From CAXPZW01 sp049594615 (lineage in GTDB: Bacteria; Bacteroidota; Bacteroidia; Flavobacteriales_D; Sanyastnellaceae): 64,000 nt of DNA. Below the pieces are notes generated by a model. It made no database searches, was not told where the DNA came from, and saw only the letters and a list, made by a program, of their open reading frames with translations. Positions 27,512 to 35,026 of the stretch are shown here, in pieces. Where the stretch lies: positions 22,764 through 86,763 of the forward strand of contig JBMYJR010000007.1 of NCBI GenBank assembly GCA_049594615.1, read 5' to 3'. The position numbers and the translations under genes are program-made. How positions within the stretch are numbered: the first letter of the stretch is position 1; each line of letters opens with the position of its first letter.

Positions 27512-28102
27512 ATGTTCAACCGCCGTAAATCCCTCACCAGCCTCTCCGACGAGGCCCTGATGGAGCGGGTCGCCGAGCGCGATTCCCGGGCATTTGGCGT
27601 GCTCTATGATCGATATGCGGACCGGTTGGTCAACTACTTCTACGGCATGCTTTGGAAGGACCGCGAAAAGGCCCAAGACTTCATGCAAGAACTTTTCACC
27701 AAGGTGGTGCAGAAGCCCGAGCTCTACCACCCCGGAAGGCCGTTCAAGACGTGGCTGTTTTCGGTGGCCAACAACATGTGCAAAAACGAGTACCGGCGCA
27801 TGGAAGTTCGCAAGAACACGGGCTACGAGCTCGACCGTGACGTGGCTGACAGTTCGGCCACCAGCTCAGAGCGGCTGTTGGACCGCAGCAGCTTTCAAGA
27901 AGCCTTGGATGCTGCGCTTTTGGAGCTCGACGAGGTCAAACGAAGCACCTTTGAAATGCGCTTCCGCCAAGACCTCAGCATCAAGGAAATCGCCCAAGCG
28001 ATGGACTGCAACGCAGGCACGGTAAAATCGCGCTTGTTTTACACCCTCAAAGAGCTCAACACCAAGTTGAAGCACTTTGAGCAAATCCGTTTTGACTTGT
28101 GA
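27512..28102 (+). CDS. ECF-type RNA polymerase sigma factor
   Basis: This 196-aa sigma-70 family protein has region 2 (SFTALYDRYA-like AFGVLYDRYADRLVNYFYGML, then DFMQELFTKVVQKP) and region 4 (LSIKEIAQAMDCNAGTVKSRLFYTLKEL). It directs RNA polymerase to a small regulon. The GTG of the next gene overlaps its stop (GTGA), so it is coupled to a likely membrane anti-sigma factor. Targets cannot be deduced from this window. Confidence 0.92.
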   Translation: MFNRRKSLTSLSDEALMERVAERDSRAFGVLYDRYADRLVNYFYGMLWKDREKAQDFMQELFTKVVQKPELYHPGRPFKTWLFSVANNMCKNEYRRMEVRKNTGYELDRDVADSSATSSERLLDRSSFQEALDAALLELDEVKRSTFEMRFRQDLSIKEIAQAMDCNAGTVKSRLFYTLKELNTKLKHFEQIRFDL

Positions 28103-29211
28103 AAACAACAGATCCACATACCCCCAGTTCCCCAGAGACCTTGGAAGCCCTGCTCACCCATAAGGCGTTTGTAGAGCTGACCGATGCCGAGCGCACCTAT
28201 GCACTTGAGCACTTGGATTCCGAGGAGGAATACGCCTCCATGCGGGCCTTGCTGTTGCGCATCGCGGCCACCCCTGCCCAGACAATTGCACCGCACCCCG
28301 GCACCAAGGAGGCGCTGATGGACCTGTTCCCGAACGAAGAACAGAGCGGTTTCCGCGTGTGGCTCAACAGCACCTGGGCACTGCTGGTGCGCCCAAGCGA
28401 ACCCTGGTTCCGCCAACCCGCCTTTGGAATGGCCTTAGCAGGCATCACGGTGGTGATTGTGGGCGTATTTGTGTTCCAACCCGCCAATAACGAGGTTGCA
28501 TTCGCAGAAAACCAAGCGCAAGTAGCAGAAGAAATACCCGCAGAAACCGAGAACAACTCTCAGGCCAACGAAACTCCTGCAATTACCCAAGACATGCCAG
28601 CCCCAGAACCTGCAGCTTCTGAGGATGTTGGGGGTCAAACCCAGGACCGCGCAGCCCTTCCTCCACCTCCTGAGAACACCTTGAACTTCCCAGAAGAAGC
28701 ACGCGAAGAAGCCGTTGTAGCCGACCGGATCACCGAAGATGTGGCTCTGGAGAACGGCACTGCCTTGGAGTTGGACGCAATGGCCGAAGAAGAAGGCGTA
28801 CTCGACGCCGACTTCGAAGTTGATGAATCACTTCCAGAAGTGCTGGCCGATACACCCACAAGCGGAAATACTGACATGGCTGCCCGAACCAGCGCCGCAA
28901 GCACCAATGGCTTGTTAGAGAGCAAGACCTTTTCCACGCCACCCACCGCACTGGACACGCAAGCCACTTTTCAGACCGCAAGCCCAGTTGATGATGTTAT
29001 GTTCAACACCTCCCAAGCCCCCGCGTTTGACTTGAATGATCGTGTTGAGGAATTGGCGGGAGTCTCCATCAGCAGCGCCCAATCCGCTGACTTAAGCATG
29101 ACCGATTCTCGTGGGCTGGACGTGACGTTTAGCCCGGGGACTTCGTTAGAGCTCGGGGAGAGCACGGCGCAGTACAGTGGACTTTTTGAACTGTTGGAAA
29201 CCGCGTGGTAG
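28099..29211 (+). CDS. Membrane protein, probable anti-sigma factor
   Basis: This 370-aa protein has a soluble N-terminus of about 100 residues (TLEALLTHKAFVELTDAERTYALEHL), one membrane span near 112-130 (MALAGITVVIVGVFVF) and a long acidic, low-complexity outer part rich in Glu, Ala, Thr and Pro. That topology, with the gene coupled to an ECF sigma gene, is that of Bacteroidota anti-sigma factors, but I see no canonical zinc-binding anti-sigma motif. The start is GTG 28099. Confidence 0.65.
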   Translation: MKTTDPHTPSSPETLEALLTHKAFVELTDAERTYALEHLDSEEEYASMRALLLRIAATPAQTIAPHPGTKEALMDLFPNEEQSGFRVWLNSTWALLVRPSEPWFRQPAFGMALAGITVVIVGVFVFQPANNEVAFAENQAQVAEEIPAETENNSQANETPAITQDMPAPEPAASEDVGGQTQDRAALPPPPENTLNFPEEAREEAVVADRITEDVALENGTALELDAMAEEEGVLDADFEVDESLPEVLADTPTSGNTDMAARTSAASTNGLLESKTFSTPPTALDTQATFQTASPVDDVMFNTSQAPAFDLNDRVEELAGVSISSAQSADLSMTDSRGLDVTFSPGTSLELGESTAQYSGLFELLETAW

Positions 29212-29244
29212 GCGGAGTCCTAGTTCCATTGCTAGTGCAAGGGG

Positions 29245-29260
29245 TGTTCAACGTGAAACG
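29245..29260. other. Degenerate parS-like palindrome
   Basis: TGTTCAACGTGAAACG matches 13 of 16 positions of the widespread parS consensus TGTTTCACGTGAAACA and lies in a gap without a gene. ParA and ParB genes are about 10 kb to the right. The right half-site is nearly intact and the left is degenerate, so it may be chance. Confidence 0.25.
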
Positions 29261-29404
29261 GGAAGAGGAGCTATATGCAGGGTGTGCTTTTTCGCATGGC
29301 AGGGATTATCTCAACCCCGTGAACTTTTTCGCGGGAGAATAGCTGTTCTTAGTGCAGGCCTCCGATCTCCATCGATTTGGAGGTGCAAAAACACCCTTCT
29401 CTTG

Positions 29405-30121
29405 ATGCTCCCAGCTCTACTCGCGGCGTTCTGTATTGGCCTGATCCGTGGAGGCCTCAAAGGCTTGGGTCCACTGTTCATCCTTTTGATGGCGATGAGC
29501 TTTGGTGCTCGTGAATCTTCGGGCATCATCGTTCCGCTATTGTTGGTCGGAGACGTCATGGCCCTGGTGGCCTACCGAAAGCACATTGTACCCACCATTG
29601 TGAAGCAATTTTTGCCCACGGTACTCGTGGGCCTTTTGTTGGGAGTGTGGGTGGGCAAGGATTTGCCTGAAGGCCATTTCCAACAACTGCTGGCCGGACT
29701 GATTGTGATTGGCATGCTGGTCATGTGGGTGTGGGAGGTGCGATTCAAAGGCCGTGTCAAACCTGCCTCTTGGAGTCATTGGCCGCTGGGCATCGGTGCA
29801 GGATTCTTCGCCATGATCGGGAACTACGGAGGTGCGTTTGCCTCCATCTATTTTTTGCTGACCGGCGCCTCTAAAAAGGACCTGATTGGGTCGGCCACTT
29901 TCATCTTCTTTTTGCTCAATGTGGTCAAGCTCCCTTTTCACCTTTACGTATGGGAGACCATCAGCACCGAAACCCTTTCCACCGATATACCCCTCATCCC
30001 TGCCGTGGCATTGGGATTCTTTGCCGGGCTCTGGACAGTAAATCGCATTGGCGAGAAAGGATACCGCTGGTACCTGTACGCGGTCAACATTGCCGGAGCC
30101 GTGTTCTTGTTGGTCGCCTGA
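29405..30121 (+). CDS. Sulfite exporter TauE/SafE family permease
   Basis: This 238-aa integral membrane protein has about eight hydrophobic helices, a glycine-rich start (FCIGLIRGGLKGLGPLF), a central IVPLLLVGDVMALVAYRKHI typical of TauE/SafE repeats, and a second repeat (GNYGGAFASIYFLLTGASKKDLIGSATFIFF). Family members move sulfite, organosulfonates or similar anions. ATG 29405 is chosen because the frame upstream (to 29177) is basic and non-hydrophobic; a few shorter Leu/TTG starts exist. A relic nitroreductase lies directly downstream. Confidence 0.85.
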   Translation: MLPALLAAFCIGLIRGGLKGLGPLFILLMAMSFGARESSGIIVPLLLVGDVMALVAYRKHIVPTIVKQFLPTVLVGLLLGVWVGKDLPEGHFQQLLAGLIVIGMLVMWVWEVRFKGRVKPASWSHWPLGIGAGFFAMIGNYGGAFASIYFLLTGASKKDLIGSATFIFFLLNVVKLPFHLYVWETISTETLSTDIPLIPAVALGFFAGLWTVNRIGEKGYRWYLYAVNIAGAVFLLVA

Positions 30122-30163
30122 TGGGTGCTTCTCCTCTTCATATGGCAACAGCACGCATACTGA

Positions 30164-30475
30164 GGTAAAGAGCTCTTATTGGGCGCACGCAACTTGTTTT
30201 CGGACATCCACCGCTACCACTTCAAAGACCACTCTTATTGGATGGAAAATTACGTGTGCCTGAACAGTGTGCCGTTTCTGTTAGGCGCCGTTCTATTGGG
30301 CCTGGATTCATTGCCCATGGAAGGCATTGGGCGAGGAGTTTGATCTACGTAGAAAGGCCACACCTCACAGGTGTTGGCCTCAGTAGGTCGCCACGCCGTG
30401 GGTGATTTCAACCTCCCTAGCACGACAACCAGATCGCGCCTGCCCAAGTCGTACATGTGCACCCAACGCGACTGA
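30164..30475 (+). pseudogene. Remnant of an NfsB-type NAD(P)H nitroreductase (3' half)
   Basis: One frame reads LFSDIHRYHFKDHSYWMEN, then FLLGAVLLGLDSLPMEGI, stop (TGA 30341), a second stop (TAG 30347 region), then KGHTSQVLASVGRHAVGDF and RSRLPKS. This aligns in order with E. coli NfsB (FADMHRKDLHDDAEWMAKQ, FLLGVAALGLDAVPIEGF, KGYTSLVVVPVGHHSVEDF, KSRLP). Two in-frame stops, a short deletion between GI and KGH, and loss of the whole N-terminal half show it is dead. It fills most of the gap after the TauE/SafE gene. Confidence 0.82.
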
Positions 30476-30537
30476 TCTTTTTAGTGATCGGATGAACGTT
30501 TCATTGAGGGCGGTGTACAGGCCTGTAAATCGCACCT

Positions 30538-31692
30538 ATGAATCGTCTTCTTCTCAGCCTCTGCGCCGCCGCTTCTTGGGGTTCAGCGTCTGCCCAGCCC
30601 GGCCCTGATTTTTACAAGCCCAGCCTAGACCTCACGCCCAAAATGCAGGTCGTTTTCGCCCTGGACTGCACCGGCAGCATGAGCGGGCTCATCCAAACCG
30701 CCAAGGACAAAATTTGGACCATTGCCTCCAGCCTGGCCCAATCCGAACAACAACTGGACATTGAGATTGGTCTGGTGGCCTACCGCGACCGCGGCGATGC
30801 CTTCGTGACCCAGGTGACCGACCTCAATGCCGATTTGGATTACGTCTACAACCAGCTCATACAACTGCGCGCTGCAGGAGGAGGCGACGGCCCCGAAAGC
30901 GTCAACCAAGCGCTAAATGATGCCATCCACCGCGTCGACTGGAGCGCTTCTCCCCTGGCGGTCAAAACTGTCTTTTTGGTGGGCGACTGCGCCCCGCACA
31001 TGGACTACGAGGAAAAGCAATACCCCGAGCTCTGCCAAGAAGCCGGCCAACAAGGCATCACCATCAACACCATTTTAATGGGTTCCAACGGCGCTGCCGA
31101 ACCGCACTGGACCACCATCGCATACGCCACCAACGGCGACTTCTTCTCGGTAGGCATGGACGCCAACAACGTGGCGGTCACCACTCCATTCGACAAGCGC
31201 ATTCGCGAGCTGAACATGCAGCTGGATGGCACACGCCTTTACTACGGCAGTGAAGCCCAGGTTAGCGAAGCCGAAGAAGATGCAGAACTGGACCTGCAGA
31301 TGTACAACGGCTTGGACGATGCGGCCATCGCCCGACGCTCGGCCTTCAACTTTTCTGAGGCGGGCATGTCCAACCAATACCAGCGCAACGAGCTGCTCAA
31401 CAACTTGGTCAACGGCACGGTCTCGCTCGATGCCATTGACGTGGAACAACTGCCTGGCTCGCTGCAAGCCATGTCTGAGTCAGCACGCGAAGAATACGTA
31501 AAAGAGCTCCTCGAAGAACGAAAAGCACTCGAGGAAGAACTGCGCGAAACCATTGCCAAACGTGAAGCACATGTTGTAGAGGTGGTCACCACCGACCAAG
31601 CCAAATCCGGGTTCGCTGGCAAGGTGTGGTCTTCGCTCCGCAAGCAAGCCAAGGCCAACAGTGTAGACCTGCCTGAGGCTGTGAAGTACTGA
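30538..31692 (+). CDS. Secreted VWA-domain protein
   Basis: This 384-aa protein has a signal peptide (LLSLCAAASWGSASAQ) and a von Willebrand A domain with an intact MIDAS motif (DCTGSMS near residue 43), a second metal-site loop (GLVAYRDRGD) and GGGDGPESVNQALNDAI. Roughly residues 200-330 form a mixed region, and the C-terminus is coiled-coil-like (EEYVKELLEERKALEEELRE). It probably binds protein partners through a divalent cation in the periplasm or on the surface. It ends at a strong terminator. Confidence 0.88.
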   Translation: MNRLLLSLCAAASWGSASAQPGPDFYKPSLDLTPKMQVVFALDCTGSMSGLIQTAKDKIWTIASSLAQSEQQLDIEIGLVAYRDRGDAFVTQVTDLNADLDYVYNQLIQLRAAGGGDGPESVNQALNDAIHRVDWSASPLAVKTVFLVGDCAPHMDYEEKQYPELCQEAGQQGITINTILMGSNGAAEPHWTTIAYATNGDFFSVGMDANNVAVTTPFDKRIRELNMQLDGTRLYYGSEAQVSEAEEDAELDLQMYNGLDDAAIARRSAFNFSEAGMSNQYQRNELLNNLVNGTVSLDAIDVEQLPGSLQAMSESAREEYVKELLEERKALEEELRETIAKREAHVVEVVTTDQAKSGFAGKVWSSLRKQAKANSVDLPEAVKY

Positions 31693-31715
31693 GCTCTTCC
31701 CTCCCCCCCATTCAC

Positions 31716-31743
31716 AGACCGGCTCTGCTTGGTCTTTTTTTTT
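31716..31743 (+). terminator. Rho-independent terminator after the VWA gene
   Basis: An AGACC...GGTCT stem with an inner GC/GC pair is followed by a run of nine T. It lies 24 nt after the VWA stop. Confidence 0.8.
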
Positions 31744-31810
31744 GCGCGAACTTTAAACCTTTTGGGGATGCGGTGGTCTCACCAGCAACTTCTCCGTTTT
31801 GAAACAGCCC

Positions 31811-32350
31811 ATGACCGACACCCAACTGCTGGATTTGTACCGCGATCCAGCCTCGCGCAATCAAGGATTCACCGCGCTTGTGAGCCAATACCAGCAGCAG
31901 GTGTACTACTACGTGCGCAAGATGGTGGTGGACCATGACGACGCCAACGATGTCACCCAACTGGTCTTCATCAAGGTGTGGAAGGGGCTGGACGGATTCA
32001 AGGGCGACGCCAAGCTCAGCACCTGGATGTACCGGATTGCCATGAACGAGTCGATCACCTTTTTGAACAAAAAAAAGAAGATCGCAGGCATTCCTTTGGA
32101 CCAAGTCGAACACAGCCTCAGCCAATCGCTGGAGGCCGATGTACACTATGACGGCGACGCCATCCAGCGCAAGCTGCAAACCGCCGTAGCCACCTTGCCT
32201 GACAAGCAACGCTCGGTATTCATCCTCAAATATTTTGAGGCCCGCCAATACAAAGAGATTTCAGAAATCACCGGAACTTCGGTGGGTGCGCTCAAGGCAA
32301 GCTACCACCACGCGGTCCGAAAAATTGAAAAATACCTGACGGCCAGCTAA
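31811..32350 (+). CDS. ECF-type RNA polymerase sigma factor
   Basis: This 179-aa sigma-70 family protein has region 2 (DANDVTQLVFIKVWKGLDGF, STWMYRIAMNESITFLNKKKK) and region 4 (YKEISEITGTSVGALKASYHHAVRKIEKYL). I use ATG 31811; a TTG four codons upstream is possible. The next two genes encode a membrane protein with a sigma-linked repeat motif and a Spy-like periplasmic protein, making a typical three-gene Bacteroidota envelope-stress module. Confidence 0.92.
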   Translation: MTDTQLLDLYRDPASRNQGFTALVSQYQQQVYYYVRKMVVDHDDANDVTQLVFIKVWKGLDGFKGDAKLSTWMYRIAMNESITFLNKKKKIAGIPLDQVEHSLSQSLEADVHYDGDAIQRKLQTAVATLPDKQRSVFILKYFEARQYKEISEITGTSVGALKASYHHAVRKIEKYLTAS

Positions 32351-32383
32351 ACCTTTGGCTTGGCAGGCCATCTAACCCACGAC

Positions 32384-33055
32384 ATGGAGCCCCACTTCGA
32401 TCCATATCACGAGATTCACTCAGAAGCACCTACGCTCTATGCGTTGGCCGGCAAACACGGCTTCCGCGTTCCTGAGGGGTACTTTGATCAGCTGCCTGCT
32501 GACATTCAAGCGCACGTTGCGTTGGATGCCGCTGGGGCCCATGCTGGATTCGCGGTGCCTGAGGGGTATTTTGATGCGCTGCCGGGTGCGATTGAGGCGC
32601 GCATTGCGCTGGAGTCCCATGAAGCGCCCGACACTGCGCCAGAAGGCTACTTTGCCCAACTGGAGCAAGATATTCTGGCACAGACCGTACACGCTTCGCC
32701 ATCGAAGCAAACCACTGCACATGTGGTGCGCTTGCGCCCATGGATGGGATGGACGGCCGGTGTTGCCGCAGCCCTGATTGCCGCCGTATTTGTGTTTGAT
32801 CAATCCACCCCCGAGGAATGCGAAACCTTTGCCTGCCTGTGGGAACAAACCGATACCCAGAACGTCCTCGAGTCGTTGGGTGAGGAAGACTTGCTGTTCT
32901 TGTTGGGCAGCGAAACCACCCTCACCGCTGACCCAGAGGCCGAGGAAATAGAAGCGTACCTGCTCGACGAGGATGCTTATGACGACCGGTTGGACGACGA
33001 AGACCTCGACGGGCTGCTTGACGCACTCAACGACGAGCTTCTTCGAAGCAATTAA
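32384..33055 (+). CDS. Membrane protein with VPEGYFD repeats, probable anti-sigma factor
   Basis: This 223-aa protein has three tandem copies of a roughly 33-residue unit in its cytoplasmic N-terminus: FRVPEGYFDQLPADIQAHVAL, FAVPEGYFDALPGAIEARIAL and the shorter APEGYFAQLEQDILAQ. A single membrane span (WTAGVAAALIAAVFVF) follows near residue 125, then a very acidic tail (DEDAYDDRLDDEDLDG). A PEGYF/PENYF motif is frequent in Bacteroidota membrane proteins encoded next to ECF sigma genes, so an anti-sigma role is inferred. AACCTTTG at 32351-32358 is a candidate -7 element. Confidence 0.65.
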   Translation: MEPHFDPYHEIHSEAPTLYALAGKHGFRVPEGYFDQLPADIQAHVALDAAGAHAGFAVPEGYFDALPGAIEARIALESHEAPDTAPEGYFAQLEQDILAQTVHASPSKQTTAHVVRLRPWMGWTAGVAAALIAAVFVFDQSTPEECETFACLWEQTDTQNVLESLGEEDLLFLLGSETTLTADPEAEEIEAYLLDEDAYDDRLDDEDLDGLLDALNDELLRSN

Positions 33056-33093
33056 GCCTCTGCACGTTTGAACTAATCATGTATAATCACCCC

Positions 33094-33552
33094 ATGAAAT
33101 CCACATTGACCTTCCTGTTTGCCTTGTGCTTCACTGCTGCCTTTGCCCAAGGCGGGCAGTCATCTAATGGCAAAGACCGCGAACAAGTGGAACGCCTGAG
33201 AATTGCGTTTCTTACCGATGAACTCGATTTGAGTGTGGAGGACAGCCAGCAGTTTTGGCCGGTCTACAACACGTTCTCGGACACCCGCGACGCGAAGGAA
33301 AAAACCATTCGCAAAACCATGCGCGCGCTGAAGGATGAAACGACCACCGAAAAACAAGTGCTTGAGGCCATGGCCAGCGTCACCCAATTGCGCACCGAAA
33401 TTGCGGTGTTGGAGCAAACCTACATCACCGATGTCATGGCCATCCTTGGACCTGAAAAGACTGTGAAATTGATCCACGCTGAAAAGCGCTTCAAGCGGGT
33501 GCTGCTCGACAAACTCCAGGAACGCCGCCAAGGTCCACCACGGCGAGATTAG
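33094..33552 (+). CDS. Spy/CpxP-like periplasmic protein (sensor of ECF-type sigma factor)
   Basis: This 152-aa protein has a signal peptide (FLFALCFTAAFAQ) and an all-helical mature part. The pattern ERLRIAFLTDELDLSVEDSQQFWPVYNTFSD is the LTxxQ-like region of Spy/CpxP-type proteins, which act as periplasmic chaperones or stress sensors. It is the third gene of the sigma/anti-sigma module. The C-terminus is basic (LLDKLQERRQGPPRR). A bidirectional terminator follows. Confidence 0.8.
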   Translation: MKSTLTFLFALCFTAAFAQGGQSSNGKDREQVERLRIAFLTDELDLSVEDSQQFWPVYNTFSDTRDAKEKTIRKTMRALKDETTTEKQVLEAMASVTQLRTEIAVLEQTYITDVMAILGPEKTVKLIHAEKRFKRVLLDKLQERRQGPPRRD

Positions 33553-33588
33553 CCCTAGGCTGCAGCAAGCATCCTCCGAAAAACAAAG

Positions 33589-33618
33589 ATCCCCGTCACC
33601 TACCGGTACGGGGATTTT
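33589..33618. terminator. Bidirectional intrinsic terminator
   Basis: An 8-bp stem (ATCCCCGT with ACGGGGAT) with an 11-nt loop and a short T run separates the Spy-like gene from the convergent DEAD-box helicase gene. Confidence 0.75.
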
Positions 33619-33630
33619 CCATTTCTGAGG

Positions 33631-34884
33631 TTAGCGTCGACGCGGCTTGCCTCCGCCCTTTTTGCCGCCGCGTCCGCGTCCGCCGCCTTTGCCTCGGCCT
33701 CGGCCGCCACCGCCACCACCACGGCGACGTTTGGGGTCGTATTCGGGCGTGGGTCCAAACTCTTCGGGAACGGGCACTTTGGGCACTTCGGATTCGATGA
33801 GTTGTTCGATACGGCCGAATTTCTGTTGCTCTTCAATGCCCACAAAGGTCAGAGCTACCCCTTCTGCGGATGCACGTGCGGTGCGCCCCACGCGGTGCAC
33901 GTAATCTTCGGCATCGCCTGGCACGTCGTAGTTGATGACCAAATCAATGTCGTCGATATCGATTCCACGGCTCACCACGTCTGTGGCCACCAAGATCTGC
34001 GTGCGACGGTTGCGGAAGTTGAGCAGTACTTGTTCGCGCTCCTTTTGATCGAGGTCGGAAGAAATGCGGTCCACATTGAAGTCGGCGCTCTTGAGCATAC
34101 TGTACACGCGGTGCACGTTCTTCTTGGTGCTGGAGAATACAATGATGCTCTTGAGGTCTTCCTTCCCGCGGAGCAGTTGCTTGATGAGCGGTGCCTTTTG
34201 ATCATCGTGCACGATATAGGCGCCTTGCAGCACGCGTTCAGCCGGCTTGGAGATGGCGATCTTGATCTGCACCGGATCGGTCAACAGTTCTTTGGCCAAG
34301 TGGTCGATGCGCTCGGGCATGGTGGCCGAGAAAAGCAGGGTTTGGCGGTCGGGATTGACGTGCTTGACGATGCGCATGATGTCTTGGAAGAAGCCCATGT
34401 CCAACATGCGGTCGGCCTCGTCCAGGATCAAGGTTTGAATGCCTGAGAAATCCGCGTAGTCGAAGTTGAGGTGGGAGATCAAGCGGCCTGGGGTGGCCAC
34501 CACAATATCGGCCCCTTCCATGAGGGCTTTTTTCTCCTTATCGTATTCCGCTCCGTCCCCTCCGCCGTAAATAGGTATGGACGAAATGCCACCGTAATAT
34601 CCCAATCCTTGGATGTTTTGATCGATCTGCACCGCCAGCTCTCGGGTGGGCACAATGATCAGCGACTGCACTTTTCCGTTGAACTCGGTGTCCAGGATGT
34701 TGCTCAGGGTAGGCACCACAAATGCTGCGGTCTTTCCTGTTCCGGTTTGGGCCACACCAATGATGTCCTTGCCCGCCAAGGCTGGACCAATGGCCTGCTC
34801 TTGGATGGGAGTGGGTTCAGTAAAGCCCATGGAATGCAACGAATCCAGGACATCGGGGTGCAAATCAAACTCTGAGAACTTCAA
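33631..34884 (-). CDS. DEAD-box ATP-dependent RNA helicase
   Basis: This 417-aa helicase carries the Q motif (FSEFDLHPDVLDSLHSMGFTEPTPIQ), motif I (AQTGTGKTAAF), motif II (DEAD in LILDEADRML), motif III (SAT), and motifs V and VI (ATDVVSRGIDI, HRVGRTARA). The tail after residue 385 is almost only Gly, Arg and Lys, a nucleic-acid-binding RGG-like extension. It unwinds RNA in ribosome assembly or decay. The apparent start is TTG 34884. A CATATTTG -7-like element (one mismatch) lies about 30 nt upstream. Confidence 0.93.
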   Translation of the reverse strand: MKFSEFDLHPDVLDSLHSMGFTEPTPIQEQAIGPALAGKDIIGVAQTGTGKTAAFVVPTLSNILDTEFNGKVQSLIIVPTRELAVQIDQNIQGLGYYGGISSIPIYGGGDGAEYDKEKKALMEGADIVVATPGRLISHLNFDYADFSGIQTLILDEADRMLDMGFFQDIMRIVKHVNPDRQTLLFSATMPERIDHLAKELLTDPVQIKIAISKPAERVLQGAYIVHDDQKAPLIKQLLRGKEDLKSIIVFSSTKKNVHRVYSMLKSADFNVDRISSDLDQKEREQVLLNFRNRRTQILVATDVVSRGIDIDDIDLVINYDVPGDAEDYVHRVGRTARASAEGVALTFVGIEEQQKFGRIEQLIESEVPKVPVPEEFGPTPEYDPKRRRGGGGGGRGRGKGGGRGRGGKKGGGKPRRR

Positions 34885-34992
34885 GCGATCGGGGTTGGTT
34901 ATTCATGCAACAAATATGCTGCTTTCTGCGTGATGGATTTGAGGGTGTAAGAATGTGCCACATTCTGGTCCGATTTGTGGTCACCATCCCGC

Positions 34993-35000
34993 TACATTTG
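34993..35000 (+). promoter_or_regulatory. -7 promoter element (TACATTTG)
   Basis: An exact TAnnTTTG element lies 26 nt before ATG 35027. It sets the start of the large secreted protein and rules out the upstream ATG 34955. Confidence 0.65.
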
Positions 35001-35026
35001 AATACTTTGCTTGGATCTGCCTGCGC

